64,000 nt of DNA from Mycoplana azooxidifex (GTDB taxonomy: Bacteria > Pseudomonadota > Alphaproteobacteria > Rhizobiales > Rhizobiaceae): contig NZ_JACIEE010000010.1 in the NCBI RefSeq assembly GCF_014196765.1, positions 62,001 to 126,000 on the forward strand, read 5' to 3'. Below, piece by piece: positions 46,572 to 56,460 of this stretch. A model generated the notes under the pieces. It did not search any database, had not been told where the DNA came from, and saw only the letters and a list, made by a program, of their open reading frames with translations. Numbering within the stretch: position 1 is the stretch's first letter; each line of letters opens with the position of its first letter. Position numbers and translations under genes: made by a program.

Positions 46572-46756
46572 GATGGCGGCCGCGCTTTCCGGTGTTGCGG
46601 GGCACAGTGCCCCCTCTCGCGAGGCAACCTGCGCCACTTTGCTTGCGCGAACCTGTAACTCCTGCTGATTTCAAGGAAGCGGAAGGTACAGCCTCACACA
46701 AGGCTGGCCCCCTATTCAGGTCTCGTCAGAAATATGTCGGGGCTTGTGGGCTAGCA
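46572..46756. promoter_or_regulatory. Divergent promoter region DUF1217 gene / motA
   Basis: 185 bases serving the minus-strand fliI operon and plus-strand motA operon. CTTGCG then CGAA at 46642-46651 resembles the flagellar motif, with a poor first tetramer (CTGC at 46629-46632, same nine-base spacing). Confidence 0.4.
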
Positions 46757-47635
46757 ATGAACATCATCATCGGTCTGATCGTAACTTTCGGTTGTGTCCT
46801 TGGCGGCTACATGGCCATGGGCGGGCATCTCGAAGTCCTCGCCCAGCCGTTCGAGCTCGTCATCATCGGCGGCGCCGGCATCGGGGGCTTCATCATGGCA
46901 AACACCATGAAAGTCGTGAAGGATACCGGCAAGGCGCTCGGGGAGGCCTTCAAGCACAAGGTTCCCAAGGAGCGGCACTATCTCGATACGCTCGGCGTGC
47001 TCTACAGCCTCATGCGGGATCTGCGCACCAAATCGCGCAACGAGATCGAAGCCCATATCGACAACCCCGACGACTCCTCGATCTTCCAGTCGGCGCCCAC
47101 GGTGCTGCAGAACAGGGAGCTCACCGCGTTCATCTGCGACTACGTGCGCCTCATCATCATCGGCAACGCCCGCGCCCACGAAATCGAGGCGCTGATGGAC
47201 GAAGAAATCCAGACCATCACGCACGACAAGATGAAGCCGTATCACGCGCTGAACACCATGGGCGACGCCTTCCCGGCCATCGGTATCGTGGCGGCGGTCC
47301 TCGGCGTGATCAAGGCGATGGGCGCCATCAACGAGTCGCCTGAAATCCTCGGCGGCAAGATTGCGGCCGCACTCGTCGGCACCCTTCTCGGCGTGTTCCT
47401 TTCCTATTCGATCGTTTCGCCGATCATCGCCAACATCAAGTCCGTGCGTACCAAGCAGAACCGGCTCTACGTCATCGTCAAGCAGACGCTGCTCGCCTAC
47501 ATGAACGGCTCCGTGCCGCAGGTCGCGCTGGAATACGGCCGCAAGACGATCTCCGCATACGAGCGTCCCTCGATCGACGCGGTCGAGCAGGAAATGATGA
47601 ACCCCGGCGGCAGCAACGACACAAAGGCGGCCTAA
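46757..47635 (+). CDS. motA: Stator protein MotA
   Basis: 292 residues, four membrane helices (about 1-20, 32-52, 170-190, 200-222) and a charged cytoplasmic loop that meets FliG. Family motifs: [15 protein letters not shown] and [20 protein letters not shown], with the channel-lining proline (FPAIG). It pairs with MotB in proton-driven stators. ATG at 46757; the longer upstream frame has no membrane protein features. First gene of motA-fliM-fliN-fliG. Confidence 0.96.
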   Translation: MNIIIGLIVTFGCVLGGYMAMGGHLEVLAQPFELVIIGGAGIGGFIMANTMKVVKDTGKALGEAFKHKVPKERHYLDTLGVLYSLMRDLRTKSRNEIEAHIDNPDDSSIFQSAPTVLQNRELTAFICDYVRLIIIGNARAHEIEALMDEEIQTITHDKMKPYHALNTMGDAFPAIGIVAAVLGVIKAMGAINESPEILGGKIAAALVGTLLGVFLSYSIVSPIIANIKSVRTKQNRLYVIVKQTLLAYMNGSVPQVALEYGRKTISAYERPSIDAVEQEMMNPGGSNDTKAA

Positions 47636-48586
47636 ATGAGCGGGAACAACATGACAGCCTCAGCAAAGTCGAAACAGGACCCGATCGTGCTCGCGCGCCT
47701 CACCGGGCAGCTCGGCGACCGGGAGACCATCTCCAGGCGCTGCGCAGCACTCGGGGAGGTGTTCTCGGAGTTCCTTCCCGACGTCTTCGAAAGCGAGCTC
47801 GGCTTCGACGTGGCCGTGACCTATGCCGGATACGAAATCGGCCGCTTCGGGCAGCTGGTCTCGGGGCTCGGCGGGGCGATGGCGCTGTCGGACTGCTCCC
47901 TTCGCAACTGGAGCGACCAGTACGTCGTCGTCTGTGACAGCCCCTTCATCATCACGCTGATCGAAAACATGCTGGGAGCGTCGCGCGATACGATCGAGGA
48001 GCCGGAACCCCGCGCGCTGTCGCCGATCGAGCTCGACATCGCCGCCATGGTGTTCGACAGGATATGCGGCGTGCTCAAGACCGCCGTCGGCGACCACAAC
48101 GGCTACGAGCCGATCATCGGCCCCGCCTACAACGTGGAAGGCCGCAAGGCGCCGGCCGACGGCTCCGAGGAGACCTTTGCCGCGACGGTGAAGATGTCCG
48201 TCGGAATCGGCCCGGTCCTGTCGAGCTTCTTCGTGGTCGTTCCGCAAAGAGCGCTGCTGAAATCGACCATCGCCCCGCCGCGGCCGGCAAATTCCGCCAG
48301 GACGCGCAAGGAATGGAGCGAGCAGCTGAGTGAACAGATACGCCGCTCGAAGGTCACCCTCCAGGCACGCATCAAGCTCGAGAGCCAGACGCTCGACACG
48401 ATCAGCCGCCTGCAGGCGGGCGACATCATTCCCTTCCACGATTCCGGCGACGTTCGCGTCGACGTCAGCGCGAACGGAAACAAGCTCTACGTCTGCGAGT
48501 TCGGGCGTTCGGGCGCGCGCTACACGGTTCGGGTGAAGGATACCTACGGCTCGGAAGACGAGCTGCTGCAACACATCGTCGGATAG
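47636..48586 (+). CDS. fliM: Switch protein FliM (divergent alphaproteobacterial type)
   Basis: 316 residues. Central CheC-like region (about 40-220) and C-terminal SPOA domain (about 240-316, [20 protein letters not shown]). Forms the C-ring middle and receives CheY-P. The N-terminal LSQxEIDALL peptide that binds CheY in enterobacteria is not visible. The start touches the motA stop directly; a second ATG five codons later is possible. Confidence 0.88.
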   Translation: MSGNNMTASAKSKQDPIVLARLTGQLGDRETISRRCAALGEVFSEFLPDVFESELGFDVAVTYAGYEIGRFGQLVSGLGGAMALSDCSLRNWSDQYVVVCDSPFIITLIENMLGASRDTIEEPEPRALSPIELDIAAMVFDRICGVLKTAVGDHNGYEPIIGPAYNVEGRKAPADGSEETFAATVKMSVGIGPVLSSFFVVVPQRALLKSTIAPPRPANSARTRKEWSEQLSEQIRRSKVTLQARIKLESQTLDTISRLQAGDIIPFHDSGDVRVDVSANGNKLYVCEFGRSGARYTVRVKDTYGSEDELLQHIVG

Positions 48587-48638
48587 GATCAGGCCCGGCA
48601 GCACGCCTCGGGCAAGTTTCAAATGGAATAGTGATCAC

Positions 48639-49232
48639 ATGGCACCGAAAAAAGCACCTCTTGCAGACGATCTCGCCGCGGCCGTCACCGCAAACGACGC
48701 CGAGCTCGAACAGGCAATCGACGACCTCCGCGGCGTCCTGCAGCAGGATGCGTCAGCCGCACCTGCCTCGGAGTTCGGCATGGACTTCCCGGCCGGCGAC
48801 GACGGCGACGCCCTCGCGGCGTTCGGCGGCGACTTCGGCTCCGATACGACCGAAGCCGGCTTCGGCGGAGATTTCGGCAGCACCGACACGGCGGCCTTCG
48901 GCGATGCCGGGTTCGGCGGGCAGGACTTCGGCGGCGCCGGCCTTGGAGAGATGCCTGCGCGTCCGGGCAGCGCCATGGAGGCCAACCTCGGCCTCATCAT
49001 GGACATCCCGATCGACCTGCAGATCGTCCTCGGCTCCTCGCAGATGCTGGTCTCCGGATTGATGGGCCTGACGGAGGGCGCCACGATCGCGCTCGACCGG
49101 CGCATCGGCGAACCGGTCGACGTGATGGTGAACGGCCGGGTGATCGGCCGCGGCGAAATTACCGTGCTCGAGAACGACGACACCCGCTTCGGGGTCAAAC
49201 TCATCGAGGTCAAGAGCACATCCCACAACTGA
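48639..49232 (+). CDS. fliN: Switch protein FliN
   Basis: 197 residues: an acidic, Gly/Phe/Asp-rich linker with repeated FGGDFGS-type units (about 50-105) and the C-terminal SPOA domain ([20 protein letters not shown], about 121-140). It forms the bottom of the C-ring with FliM. The linker makes it longer than the 137-residue enterobacterial FliN. ATG at 48639, 52 bases after fliM. Confidence 0.94.
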   Translation: MAPKKAPLADDLAAAVTANDAELEQAIDDLRGVLQQDASAAPASEFGMDFPAGDDGDALAAFGGDFGSDTTEAGFGGDFGSTDTAAFGDAGFGGQDFGGAGLGEMPARPGSAMEANLGLIMDIPIDLQIVLGSSQMLVSGLMGLTEGATIALDRRIGEPVDVMVNGRVIGRGEITVLENDDTRFGVKLIEVKSTSHN

Positions 49233-49270
49233 AATGAGCTGATACCGGTGAAAGGTTTCAGGAGGCATCC

Positions 49271-50305
49271 ATGATGGATTTCGACAATTTCGGCAGCACT
49301 GCAGTCGGTGCGCCGCTCAAGCCCGTCGACAAGGCAGCCGCCGTTCTTCTGGCGATGGGCAAGCCCGTGGCCGGCAAGCTCCTGAAGTTCTTCACCCAGG
49401 GCGAGTTGCAGGGTATCATCGCGGCGGCGCAGAACCTGCGCCCCATTCCCCCGCAGGAACTGCTCGAGCTCGTCAACGAGTTCGAGGACCTCTTCACCGA
49501 GGGCGCGGGCCTGATGGACAACGCGAAAATGATGGAGGGGATCCTCGAAGAGGGGCTGACGCCAGACGAGGTGGACGGCCTGCTCGGCCGCCGGACGGCA
49601 TTCCAGGCCTACGAGACCACCATCTGGGACCGCCTGCAGGACGCGGACGCGATCTTCATCAGCCAGTTCCTGCTGAAGGAACACCCGCAGACCATCTCCT
49701 ACATCCTGTCGATGATGCCTTCCGCCTTCGGCGCCAAGGTACTGCTCGAGGTGCCGGAAGAACGCCGCGCCGACATCATCAACCGTACCGTCAACCTCAA
49801 GGACGTCAGCCCGAAGGCGGCGGTGATCATCGAGGGGCGTGTCCGGGAAATGATGGATGCCTTCGAGGCGGAGCGGAACTCGCCCGGCTCGAACAAGGTC
49901 GCCGAGATGATGAACGAGCTGGAGAAGAACCAGGTCGACGAATTGCTTGCCTCGCTGGAGACGATCAGCACCGCCTCCGTCAGGAAGGTCCGGCCGAAGA
50001 TCTTCCTGTTCGACGACCTGCTCATCATGCCGCAGAAGAGCCGCGTATCGCTGTTCAACGACGTTGCCGGCGACATCATCACCGCCGCCCTGCGCGGAAC
50101 GTCGATGGAACTGCGCGAGGCCGTCCTGTCGTCGATCGGCGCACGCCAGCGCCGCATGATCGAATCGGATCTCGCAGCCGGCGACGTGGGCAATCCGCGC
50201 GAAGTCGCGATCGCCAGACGCTCGATCACCCAGGAGGCGATCAGGCTGGCGGCCGCCGGACAGATTCAGTTGAAAGAAAAGGAAGAGGCCGCAGCCGCAG
50301 CCTGA
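49271..50305 (+). CDS. fliG: Switch protein FliG
   Basis: 344 residues. N-terminal domain contacting FliF, the middle EHPQTI motif ([15 protein letters not shown], about 136-150), and the C-terminal charged helix domain contacting MotA ([14 protein letters not shown] and RRMIESDL). It converts stator action into rotation and reversal or slowing. ATG at 49271 follows AGGAGGCATCC; a terminator follows the gene. Confidence 0.95.
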   Translation: MMDFDNFGSTAVGAPLKPVDKAAAVLLAMGKPVAGKLLKFFTQGELQGIIAAAQNLRPIPPQELLELVNEFEDLFTEGAGLMDNAKMMEGILEEGLTPDEVDGLLGRRTAFQAYETTIWDRLQDADAIFISQFLLKEHPQTISYILSMMPSAFGAKVLLEVPEERRADIINRTVNLKDVSPKAAVIIEGRVREMMDAFEAERNSPGSNKVAEMMNELEKNQVDELLASLETISTASVRKVRPKIFLFDDLLIMPQKSRVSLFNDVAGDIITAALRGTSMELREAVLSSIGARQRRMIESDLAAGDVGNPREVAIARRSITQEAIRLAAAGQIQLKEKEEAAAAA

Positions 50306-50344
50306 GCCGGCTTGACTCGCCCCATTCAAAGATCGACCGTTCCG

Positions 50345-50374
50345 GGGACCCGAATCTGAAAAGGTTCGGGTCCC
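50345..50374 (+). terminator. Terminator after fliG
   Basis: GGGACCCGAA and TTCGGGTCCC, 10 bp perfect stem, 10-base loop, then TTTCTATTT. It probably ends the motA operon, so flhB needs readthrough or its own promoter. Confidence 0.85.
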
Positions 50375-50457
50375 TTTCTATTTGTCGGTATGGCGAACCA
50401 CGCGTTGACGGCCGGCCGACCCTTTTGCCGCAGAGCGCTTTCCGGAAGGACCTTTCC

Positions 50458-51534
50458 ATGGCCGACGACGAGGACAAGGAAAGCAAAACAGAAGCCCCGT
50501 CAGAGAAGAAAATCCGCGACGCGGCGGAGAAGGGAAATACGCCGTTCGCGCGCGAAATTCCCGTTTTCGCCTCCACCGTGGCGATCTACCTCTTTCTCGT
50601 GTTCTTCCTGCCCGGCGGCTTCCTGCGCGTCACCGAGACGCTGCGGGACCTGTTCGGTCAGCCGGATGCGTGGGACCTGGAGAACAGCGGCGACGTCGTC
50701 GCCCTCTTCCGCCATCTCGGCTGGGAGGCCGGCGTGCTGCTGCTGCCGGCGCTGGTGATGATGATGCTGTTCGGGCTGGCCGCATCGATCCTGCAGAACA
50801 TGCCGAGCCCGGTGCTGGAGCGCGTGCGCCCGCAGATGTCGCGCCTGTCGCCGATCAAGGGATTTACCCGCATCTTCGGCAAGCCCGGGCTCGTGGAGTT
50901 CGGCAAGGCGCTGATCAAGGTCGGCGCGGTCTCCGTGGTCGTCGTCCTGGTCCTGTGGGACGACTATTTCGCAACGCTGGATGCGATGTTCTCCGATCCG
51001 GCGGTGATCTTCCAGACCCTCGCCAGCAAAGCGAACACGATCATGGTGATCATCCTTTTCGCCACCGCCGTGATCGCCGCGATCGACTTCGCCTGGACGC
51101 GTCATCACTGGTATTCCGAGCTCAAGATGACCAAGCAGGAGGTCAAGGAGGAACACAAGCAGGCGCAGGGCGACCCGATCATCAAGAGCCGGCTCCGTTC
51201 GATCCAACGCGACCGCGCCCGCAAACGCATGATCGCCTCTGTTCCTCGCGCCACGCTCGTCATCGCCAACCCGACGCACTTTGCCGTGGCGTTGCGATAC
51301 GTCCGCGAGGAACAGGAGGCCCCCGTCGTGGTCGCCAAGGGCCAGGACCTGGTTGCGCTCAGGATTCGTGAGCTTGCGGAGGAGAACGGGATCCCCGTCT
51401 TCGAGGATCCGCCGCTCGCGCGCTCCATGTTTGCGCAAGTCTCGGTGGATAGTGTCATTCCACCGGTGTTCTACAAAGCAGTGGCGGAACTGATTCACCG
51501 GGTCTACGCAGCTTCACCCCAGATGAGACGGTAA
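50458..51534 (+). CDS. flhB: Export gate switch protein FlhB
   Basis: 358 residues: four membrane helices (to about 215), cytoplasmic domain with the self-cleaving NPTH motif ([15 protein letters not shown], about 264-278). Cleavage allows the export gate to switch from hook to filament substrates when FliK signals. ATG at 50458 follows GGAAGGACCTTTCC; the longer upstream frame is not family-like. Confidence 0.96.
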   Translation: MADDEDKESKTEAPSEKKIRDAAEKGNTPFAREIPVFASTVAIYLFLVFFLPGGFLRVTETLRDLFGQPDAWDLENSGDVVALFRHLGWEAGVLLLPALVMMMLFGLAASILQNMPSPVLERVRPQMSRLSPIKGFTRIFGKPGLVEFGKALIKVGAVSVVVVLVLWDDYFATLDAMFSDPAVIFQTLASKANTIMVIILFATAVIAAIDFAWTRHHWYSELKMTKQEVKEEHKQAQGDPIIKSRLRSIQRDRARKRMIASVPRATLVIANPTHFAVALRYVREEQEAPVVVAKGQDLVALRIRELAEENGIPVFEDPPLARSMFAQVSVDSVIPPVFYKAVAELIHRVYAASPQMRR

Positions 51535-51544
51535 AAGAGATCCG

Positions 51545-51988
51545 ATGAGAAAAAGCTCCTATTCTGCCCAGCGCGAGAGGATCGTGGCCGAAGCGATCGG
51601 CCCGGTTGCATCGGAATTGCGGCTGCTTGACGCGGCCGACCTGGTATCCCTGCTGCGCTTCGAGTGTTACGGAAACCTGTCCGACCTGGTTTCGTCTGCC
51701 GCCGAGCTGTATTTCCTCCCCGGCACCGTCGTTTTCGGCGCCGGAGGCGACTACAAGCTCGACTGGGGCGGCGAGCCCGAGGTGACGCTCGATCTGGAAC
51801 TGCGTCCGCGCGGCTGCACCGTCTATGCGCGGCTCCAGCTCGGCAACGAACGCGCCGGCGTCGAAGTGACCCACGTCGCCTTCGAGGATCCCGCGGTCGA
51901 TCCGGACGACAACACCGACCTGCTTGCAGCGAGCCTGAGGGATGCGCAGTTCAGCCGTTCGACCCAGTTGCAGCTGCAAAGCCACTGA
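51545..51988 (+). CDS. Flagellar-cluster protein of unknown function
   Basis: 147 residues, predicted soluble, no signal peptide or membrane helix. A helical N-terminus (about 1-40) is followed by a beta-rich middle (TVVFGAGGDYKLDWGGEPEV, LDLELRPRGCTVYARLQLGN). It starts ten bases after flhB and is probably co-transcribed. I recall a gene at this place in S. meliloti without a name. No function can be assigned. Confidence 0.7.
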   Translation: MRKSSYSAQRERIVAEAIGPVASELRLLDAADLVSLLRFECYGNLSDLVSSAAELYFLPGTVVFGAGGDYKLDWGGEPEVTLDLELRPRGCTVYARLQLGNERAGVEVTHVAFEDPAVDPDDNTDLLAASLRDAQFSRSTQLQLQSH

Positions 51989-52060
51989 ACGACCCGTAGC
52001 CGACGTCAAAGCACATCGCGATCCTTCGGAATCGCTCCCGCGCTTTGGACCCTTGATTTT

Positions 52061-52109
52061 GCGCATGTCGTAGTCGCAAAACCGCAGCACACTTTTGCGC
52101 GACACGCTT
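52061..52109. repeat. Dispersed rhizobial intergenic repeat (copy 2)
   Basis: GCGCATGTCGTAGTCGCAAA then ACCGCAGCACACTTTTGCGC and GACACGCTT; dyad ends TGTCG/CGACA and GCAAAA/TTTTGC. An adjacent hairpin-forming stretch (52011-52047) may be its other half. It lies between convergent gene ends before visR; compare 16828-16871. Confidence 0.75.
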
Positions 52110-52852
52110 TATCGGATATAGCCCAGGCGTATCGCCTTCGCGATCGCCTGGACGCGGTTGACCGCGTCGAGCTTGGTCGTCGCCGTGCCCAGATAGGCAT
52201 TGACCGTATGCACCGAAAGCCCGAGCTTCTCGGCGATGGATTCGCTGATGCAGCCGTCGCCCGCCATCTGCAGGCAGGCGATCTCGCGGTCGTTGAGCGC
52301 CTCCGCAGGCTGCATCCGCTTTTCGTCCGCCGCCAGCAGGTCGACCATGATCTGGCCGGCGCGCATGTGCATGTCGAGCACGAGGTCGGTGTCGATCCTG
52401 AGGAAGTCGCCGGTCAGGACGACGAAGCCGTTGCCGCTCGATCCCAGCCGGACGGGAAAGGCGATGCCGGCATAGGGAAGCTGGCTCGGCGGAAGGCGCA
52501 GGGCGAAGGACGCGAGCTCTTCCGCAATGAAGCTGTTCGCATCGTCGCCTTCCCAGACGACGGGGAGCATGGAGGTTTCCAGGTGCGCCATGAGCGTCTC
52601 GCCGTGCGTTTCCACCAGGGTCCGCGCGGTCTTCTCCGTCTCTGACGCCCAACTGCTGAGCGTGCAGGCAAGGCGGCGTGCCGACGGCAGTCCCTGGCCG
52701 AGGATGCGGAAGACGGCAAAGTTCTTCGCCCCGGCAACCTTCTGCATGTGCTGGAGTGTCGCCACCACATCCGTCGTGCGCTTGGGCCGGGACAGCTTCG
52801 ATATCCGGATCTCGGGAGCCTCGCCCTTCGGCTGGGAGAACGGATGTTCCAT
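52109..52852 (-). CDS. visR: LuxR-type motility master regulator VisR
   Basis: 247 residues: an N-terminal sensor-like domain (about 30-165) and a C-terminal LuxR helix-turn-helix (LNDREIACLQMAGDGCISES, then GLSVHTVNAYLGTATTKLDA). VisR forms a heterodimer with VisN at the top of the flagellar cascade and drives rem. ATG at 52852 follows GAGGTGAGAG; a GTG three codons earlier is possible. It lies directly after visN. Confidence 0.93.
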   Translation of the reverse strand: MEHPFSQPKGEAPEIRISKLSRPKRTTDVVATLQHMQKVAGAKNFAVFRILGQGLPSARRLACTLSSWASETEKTARTLVETHGETLMAHLETSMLPVVWEGDDANSFIAEELASFALRLPPSQLPYAGIAFPVRLGSSGNGFVVLTGDFLRIDTDLVLDMHMRAGQIMVDLLAADEKRMQPAEALNDREIACLQMAGDGCISESIAEKLGLSVHTVNAYLGTATTKLDAVNRVQAIAKAIRLGYIR

Positions 52853-52862
52853 CTCTCTCACC

Positions 52863-53603
52863 TCAGACGAGATTGTTTCGCACGGCCCAGGCGATCGCCT
52901 CGGAACGGGTCTTGGTCGCCGTCTTCCGCATGACGCTGGTGATGTAGTTGTTGATCGTGTTGCGGGATATCCCGAGGATCACCGCGATCTCGTCGCTGGT
53001 CTTGCCCTCGGCGATCCAGTAGAGGCACTCGACCTCGCGATCCGTCAACTCGGATTCGCGGTCCTGGCGGACGCTCGGCTTGCAGCAGACGCTCGCGAGG
53101 TAGCCGGCCAGCAGGCCCACGTCCCGCAGGTTGCTCTGCGACAGGATGTAGTGCTCCGGAAAGAGCAGCATCAGCGTCATGCGCACGCGTCCGACGTTGA
53201 AGGTGATGGTGCAATATTCCCGGCTCACTCCCGACGGGGCCGCAACATCGTCGCAAAACTGCGAGAACACCGGCTGCATCAGGCAATTGGAACGGTCGAG
53301 ATCGCTCATGCGGCAGTTCGCGCTGCCGAGCGCGGCGGCGAGACTGCGGACCATGTCGAACGGCCAATCGGAGGCGAGCACGAAGCCGATGTCCGCGCTG
53401 AACGACATGTCATGGCGGACAAGCAAATAATGGGAAGCGCTGACATACTGGGTCAGCGCCTTCAACCCTGCCGTGAGTCCAGCGCGGCCCGCACAGCGGC
53501 CCAACTGGCCAACCAGATGCTCACGCGCACTCTTACGTTCACCGGTCACCGCAGAGAATCCATAGGATTCCCGGAGCGATACATCCGCTCTCATCGTTTC
53601 CAT
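52863..53603 (-). CDS. visN: LuxR-type motility master regulator VisN
   Basis: 246 residues: an N-terminal autoinducer-binding-like domain (about 30-165) and a C-terminal LuxR domain (LTDREVECLYWIAEGKTSDE, ILGISRNTINNYITSVMRKT). Partner of VisR; the activating signal is unknown. ATG at 53603 follows GGGGGCTATT. First gene of the visNR unit. Confidence 0.93.
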   Translation of the reverse strand: METMRADVSLRESYGFSAVTGERKSAREHLVGQLGRCAGRAGLTAGLKALTQYVSASHYLLVRHDMSFSADIGFVLASDWPFDMVRSLAAALGSANCRMSDLDRSNCLMQPVFSQFCDDVAAPSGVSREYCTITFNVGRVRMTLMLLFPEHYILSQSNLRDVGLLAGYLASVCCKPSVRQDRESELTDREVECLYWIAEGKTSDEIAVILGISRNTINNYITSVMRKTATKTRSEAIAWAVRNNLV

Positions 53604-54379
53604 AATAGCCCCCGTTGCCGAATTCGCCGGATCATCCCGTCCCCCCTCGCGTCAGCGCCGGAACTCGGCGCCACTTGCGATCAAGCCGCATGGACGGGAT
53701 TCACCAAACGAATCAGTAACTAAAGTCTACAACGGCGCGAATCAAAAGCCACGGGGCCCAACTGGGGATTTACATTCGCATCTTTTCATGAATCGATTCG
53801 CGCCGCTGCGGCTGGCACCGGACCCACCCTCGGGTCGACGGAATTAAACTTTTGTTAATCATCACATTTTTTCGATGCATCCAAATGCAACCGTGAGACG
53901 ATGACAGCTGTATGACGTTCCGCAGGATTGAATTCGGGCGCTCGAACTGCCCTTCGGGGCCAAACAAATTTTTCGTGATCGGCCCGGCATGGGTACGCTT
54001 GTCGCCTGACGTAGCGGAAGGCCGCCCCGCAGACCGCCAATATCGTCTCTTTTGAGTCACACTCCTGCGCGAAAACTCTGCCCACCCGAGCCCCGCACCC
54101 CCGGGGATTGCCGCCTCCTTCAAGCCGGATGAGCCGATGCAGGCCGTGCGGGACAGCGCCGGCGAGCCGCATCGACAGTCATGGGGAGACCAGCCCGCCG
54201 CCCTGATCAACGATGCAGGATATCAAGCTCTGCTGACCCTTGCCGCCTGCAAGGTGCAGCAGCGCGCGAGGAGAGCCATAGCATCGGCAACGTCCCTGGC
54301 CCGCCCTCGCACGCGACCGCAAGGCCACAGCGACGGTTGCATGCACGCCGGGCTTCGTGTGCATACCCGCCAAACGCAA
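53604..54379. other. Long gene-free spacer between visN and fliF
   Basis: About 780 bases with no convincing gene on either strand: open frames here have odd composition and no family pattern. A dyad GATTC-N7-GAATC at 53698-53714, upstream of visN, and an AT-rich patch at 53838-53880 may be regulatory. In S. meliloti I remember visN close behind fliF, so extra DNA was gained or a gene decayed. Confidence 0.5.
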
Positions 54380-54403
54380 AAATCCCGCCTTGGGGCGGGA
54401 TTT
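54380..54403 (-). terminator. Terminator of fliF
   Basis: AAATCCCGCC and GGCGGGATTT, 10 bp perfect stem, TTGG loop, followed on the minus strand by TTTTTG. A textbook Rho-independent terminator 24 bases after the fliF stop. Confidence 0.9.
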
Positions 54404-54426
54404 CGCATTGCTTCTTTCGGTTCCGA

Positions 54427-56115
54427 TCAGGCCGCCTGGTTTTCGGCCCATTTACGCAGGATCTTTGCGGCGCGCTCTTCGCTGATCTCCACCATGCGCG
54501 ACAGGCGACGCTCGGGGCCTTCTTTGAGGCGACGGTTGAACACGCCCTCGTCGTCGCCGGCGCTGAGAAGGTCGTCCGTGCTGTCGAAGCCGAAATCGGA
54601 GCCGAAGCCGTCCATCAGCGCGCCAGGGCCGGCGCCGGCGCCGACGCCCACGGTCGGCGAGAAGTCGGGCAGTTCGAGGCCGGCCGCTTCGCTTTCCAGG
54701 GCCGTCGCACCGGCGCCACCGGAGACGGAGCGGACGACCGGGCGGAAGCCGAACCAGACCACCAGGAAGGCCACCGCGACGAAGGCGAGTGCGTTGATGA
54801 TGGTGGAGAGGTTGCGCGTCAGCGTCTCCAGCACGCCCGGACCGGGAACGCCCTCGTCCAGCAGCACATTGTCGAGGAAGTTCATGGCGGTCAGGGTGAC
54901 GACGTCGCCGCGTTCGCTGTTCAGGCCGGCCGCAGACGACACGATCTTCTGCATCTCGGCAAGGTAGGCATCGATCTTCGCCTGGTCGGCGGGCTCGCCG
55001 ACAAGCGATGCGAGCCTGCCCTGGTTGACGACCACGGCGACGGAGAGACGCTCGATCTCGTAGCTGTTGCGAACGGTTGCGATCGTCTTGCTGTTGATCT
55101 CGTAGTTGGTCTGCTCTTCCTTCTTGTCGGCCTGGTCGCTCGACTGCGGGCCGGTGCCGGCTTCGGGTCCGCCCTGCGGAATGTTCTGCTCGACCGTTGC
55201 CGGGCGCTGCAGTTCGCTCTGGTTGGACTGCTGGCTTTCCTTGGTGACGCGAATGGACCGCTCGACGCGGGATTCCGGGTCGTAAACGGTTTCCTGCGTC
55301 TGTTGGGAATCGGTGTTCAGCGCGGCCATGACGCTGGCGCGGAAGTTGTCCATGCCGAGGAACGGCGCGAGTGCCTTCTCGATGTTGCGCTCGACGTCCT
55401 CCTGGACCGACTGGACGATATTGAGGGAACGGCTCAGCGTATTGCTGTCCGAATCGTCGCCGGAGGCCAGCAACTGGCCGGCGGAGTCGAGGATCGTCAC
55501 GTGCTCTGCTTCCAGTCCGGGAACGGAGGCGGCAACGAGCTGGCGGATGGAGGCGGCGGCCTTGCGCCCCGAGGCGCTGCCGGCGCGGATCATGACGGAC
55601 GCCGTCGGCGGCTGCTCGGCCCGGCGGAAGTTTCCGCGGTCCGGCATGACGATGTGGACGCGTGCGGCGGCGATGCCGTTGATCTGCTGGATGGTTCGGG
55701 CGATCTCGCCTTCGAGGGCACGAACGCGGGTGACTTCCTGCATGAAGGAGGTCAGGCCGAGGGAGCCGACGTTGTCGAAAAGCTCGTAGCCCGAATTGGA
55801 GCTGCTCGGAAGGTTGCGCTCTGCAAGATAGAGCCGCGCCTTGCCGGTCTGGCCGACCGGAACCTGCAGGCTGGCGCCGTCCGTTCCGGTCTGGAAGTCG
55901 ATGTTCGCCTCGGCCAGCGCCACGCTGATCTGGTTCATGTCCGTGCTTTCGAGACCGACATAGAGGGTCTCGTAAGCGGGCTTGTTGACAAAGAAGGCGG
56001 CGGCAAGCACCAGGCCGAGCGTCACGACCCCGGCTCCGGCCAGCAGCGCCAGCTTCGGTTGCCCGAGCGACGCCAAATTCTTGCCCACACTCTTAAGCTG
56101 TTCCAACAGATTCAT
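54427..56115 (-). CDS. fliF: MS-ring protein FliF
   Basis: 562 residues. Membrane helices at about 21-43 and 435-457 flank the periplasmic ring-building motifs (YETLYVGLESTDMNQISVAL, TRVRALEGEIARTIQQINGI, RVHIVMPDRGNFRR). The C-terminal tail (RLSRMVEISEERAAKILRKW) binds FliG. FliF is the first ring placed in the membrane. ATG at 56115. It stands alone, with its own motif and terminator. Confidence 0.96.
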   Translation of the reverse strand: MNLLEQLKSVGKNLASLGQPKLALLAGAGVVTLGLVLAAAFFVNKPAYETLYVGLESTDMNQISVALAEANIDFQTGTDGASLQVPVGQTGKARLYLAERNLPSSSNSGYELFDNVGSLGLTSFMQEVTRVRALEGEIARTIQQINGIAAARVHIVMPDRGNFRRAEQPPTASVMIRAGSASGRKAAASIRQLVAASVPGLEAEHVTILDSAGQLLASGDDSDSNTLSRSLNIVQSVQEDVERNIEKALAPFLGMDNFRASVMAALNTDSQQTQETVYDPESRVERSIRVTKESQQSNQSELQRPATVEQNIPQGGPEAGTGPQSSDQADKKEEQTNYEINSKTIATVRNSYEIERLSVAVVVNQGRLASLVGEPADQAKIDAYLAEMQKIVSSAAGLNSERGDVVTLTAMNFLDNVLLDEGVPGPGVLETLTRNLSTIINALAFVAVAFLVVWFGFRPVVRSVSGGAGATALESEAAGLELPDFSPTVGVGAGAGPGALMDGFGSDFGFDSTDDLLSAGDDEGVFNRRLKEGPERRLSRMVEISEERAAKILRKWAENQAA

Positions 56116-56460
56116 TCTGTTCCCGCACCAACTTTGCCGGATCCGCCTCAGGCCAAAATATGGCAGATCCGCTCAGTTTAAATTGCCCAATCCCGGAAAG
56201 ACGCCGCTGCCAACGGTGCCTTCATTCCCAGGACTACGCAGGCCTAATCGACCCGGAGGCAAAACTAGTCGGTGAAACTTGCGCGAGCGTTTCGCTGGAA
56301 TGCGGTGCAGCACGGAGCCGGCAGGAGAGATTTCGGCGGCGCTTAAATCTAGAATAATATTGAAAAATCAGCAGATTAGTTCTTATTTCCGAGATCGGCG
56401 CCCTTGACCGCGGTCATGGACGCCTCGCGCCGTTGCAAGGCTCCACCGCGACTTCGCGAA
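56116..56460 (-). promoter_or_regulatory. fliF promoter region
   Basis: 345 bases between cheT and fliF. It holds the CTAG-N9-CTTGCG motif at 56265-56287 and an AT-rich patch at 56344-56392. The che operon must end here, but no clear terminator is seen. Confidence 0.5.
56265..56287 (-). promoter_or_regulatory. Flagellar operon motif upstream of fliF
   Basis: Plus-strand CTAG, nine bases (TCGGTGAAA), CTTGCG then CGAG, 150 bases before the fliF start. Reference copy for the set. Confidence 0.55.

Noticed and set aside
53770-54210. A 146-codon minus-strand frame in the visN-fliF gap
   Set aside because: Trp, Ser, Arg and Cys-rich with no recognisable domain or ribosome site; not supported as a gene.
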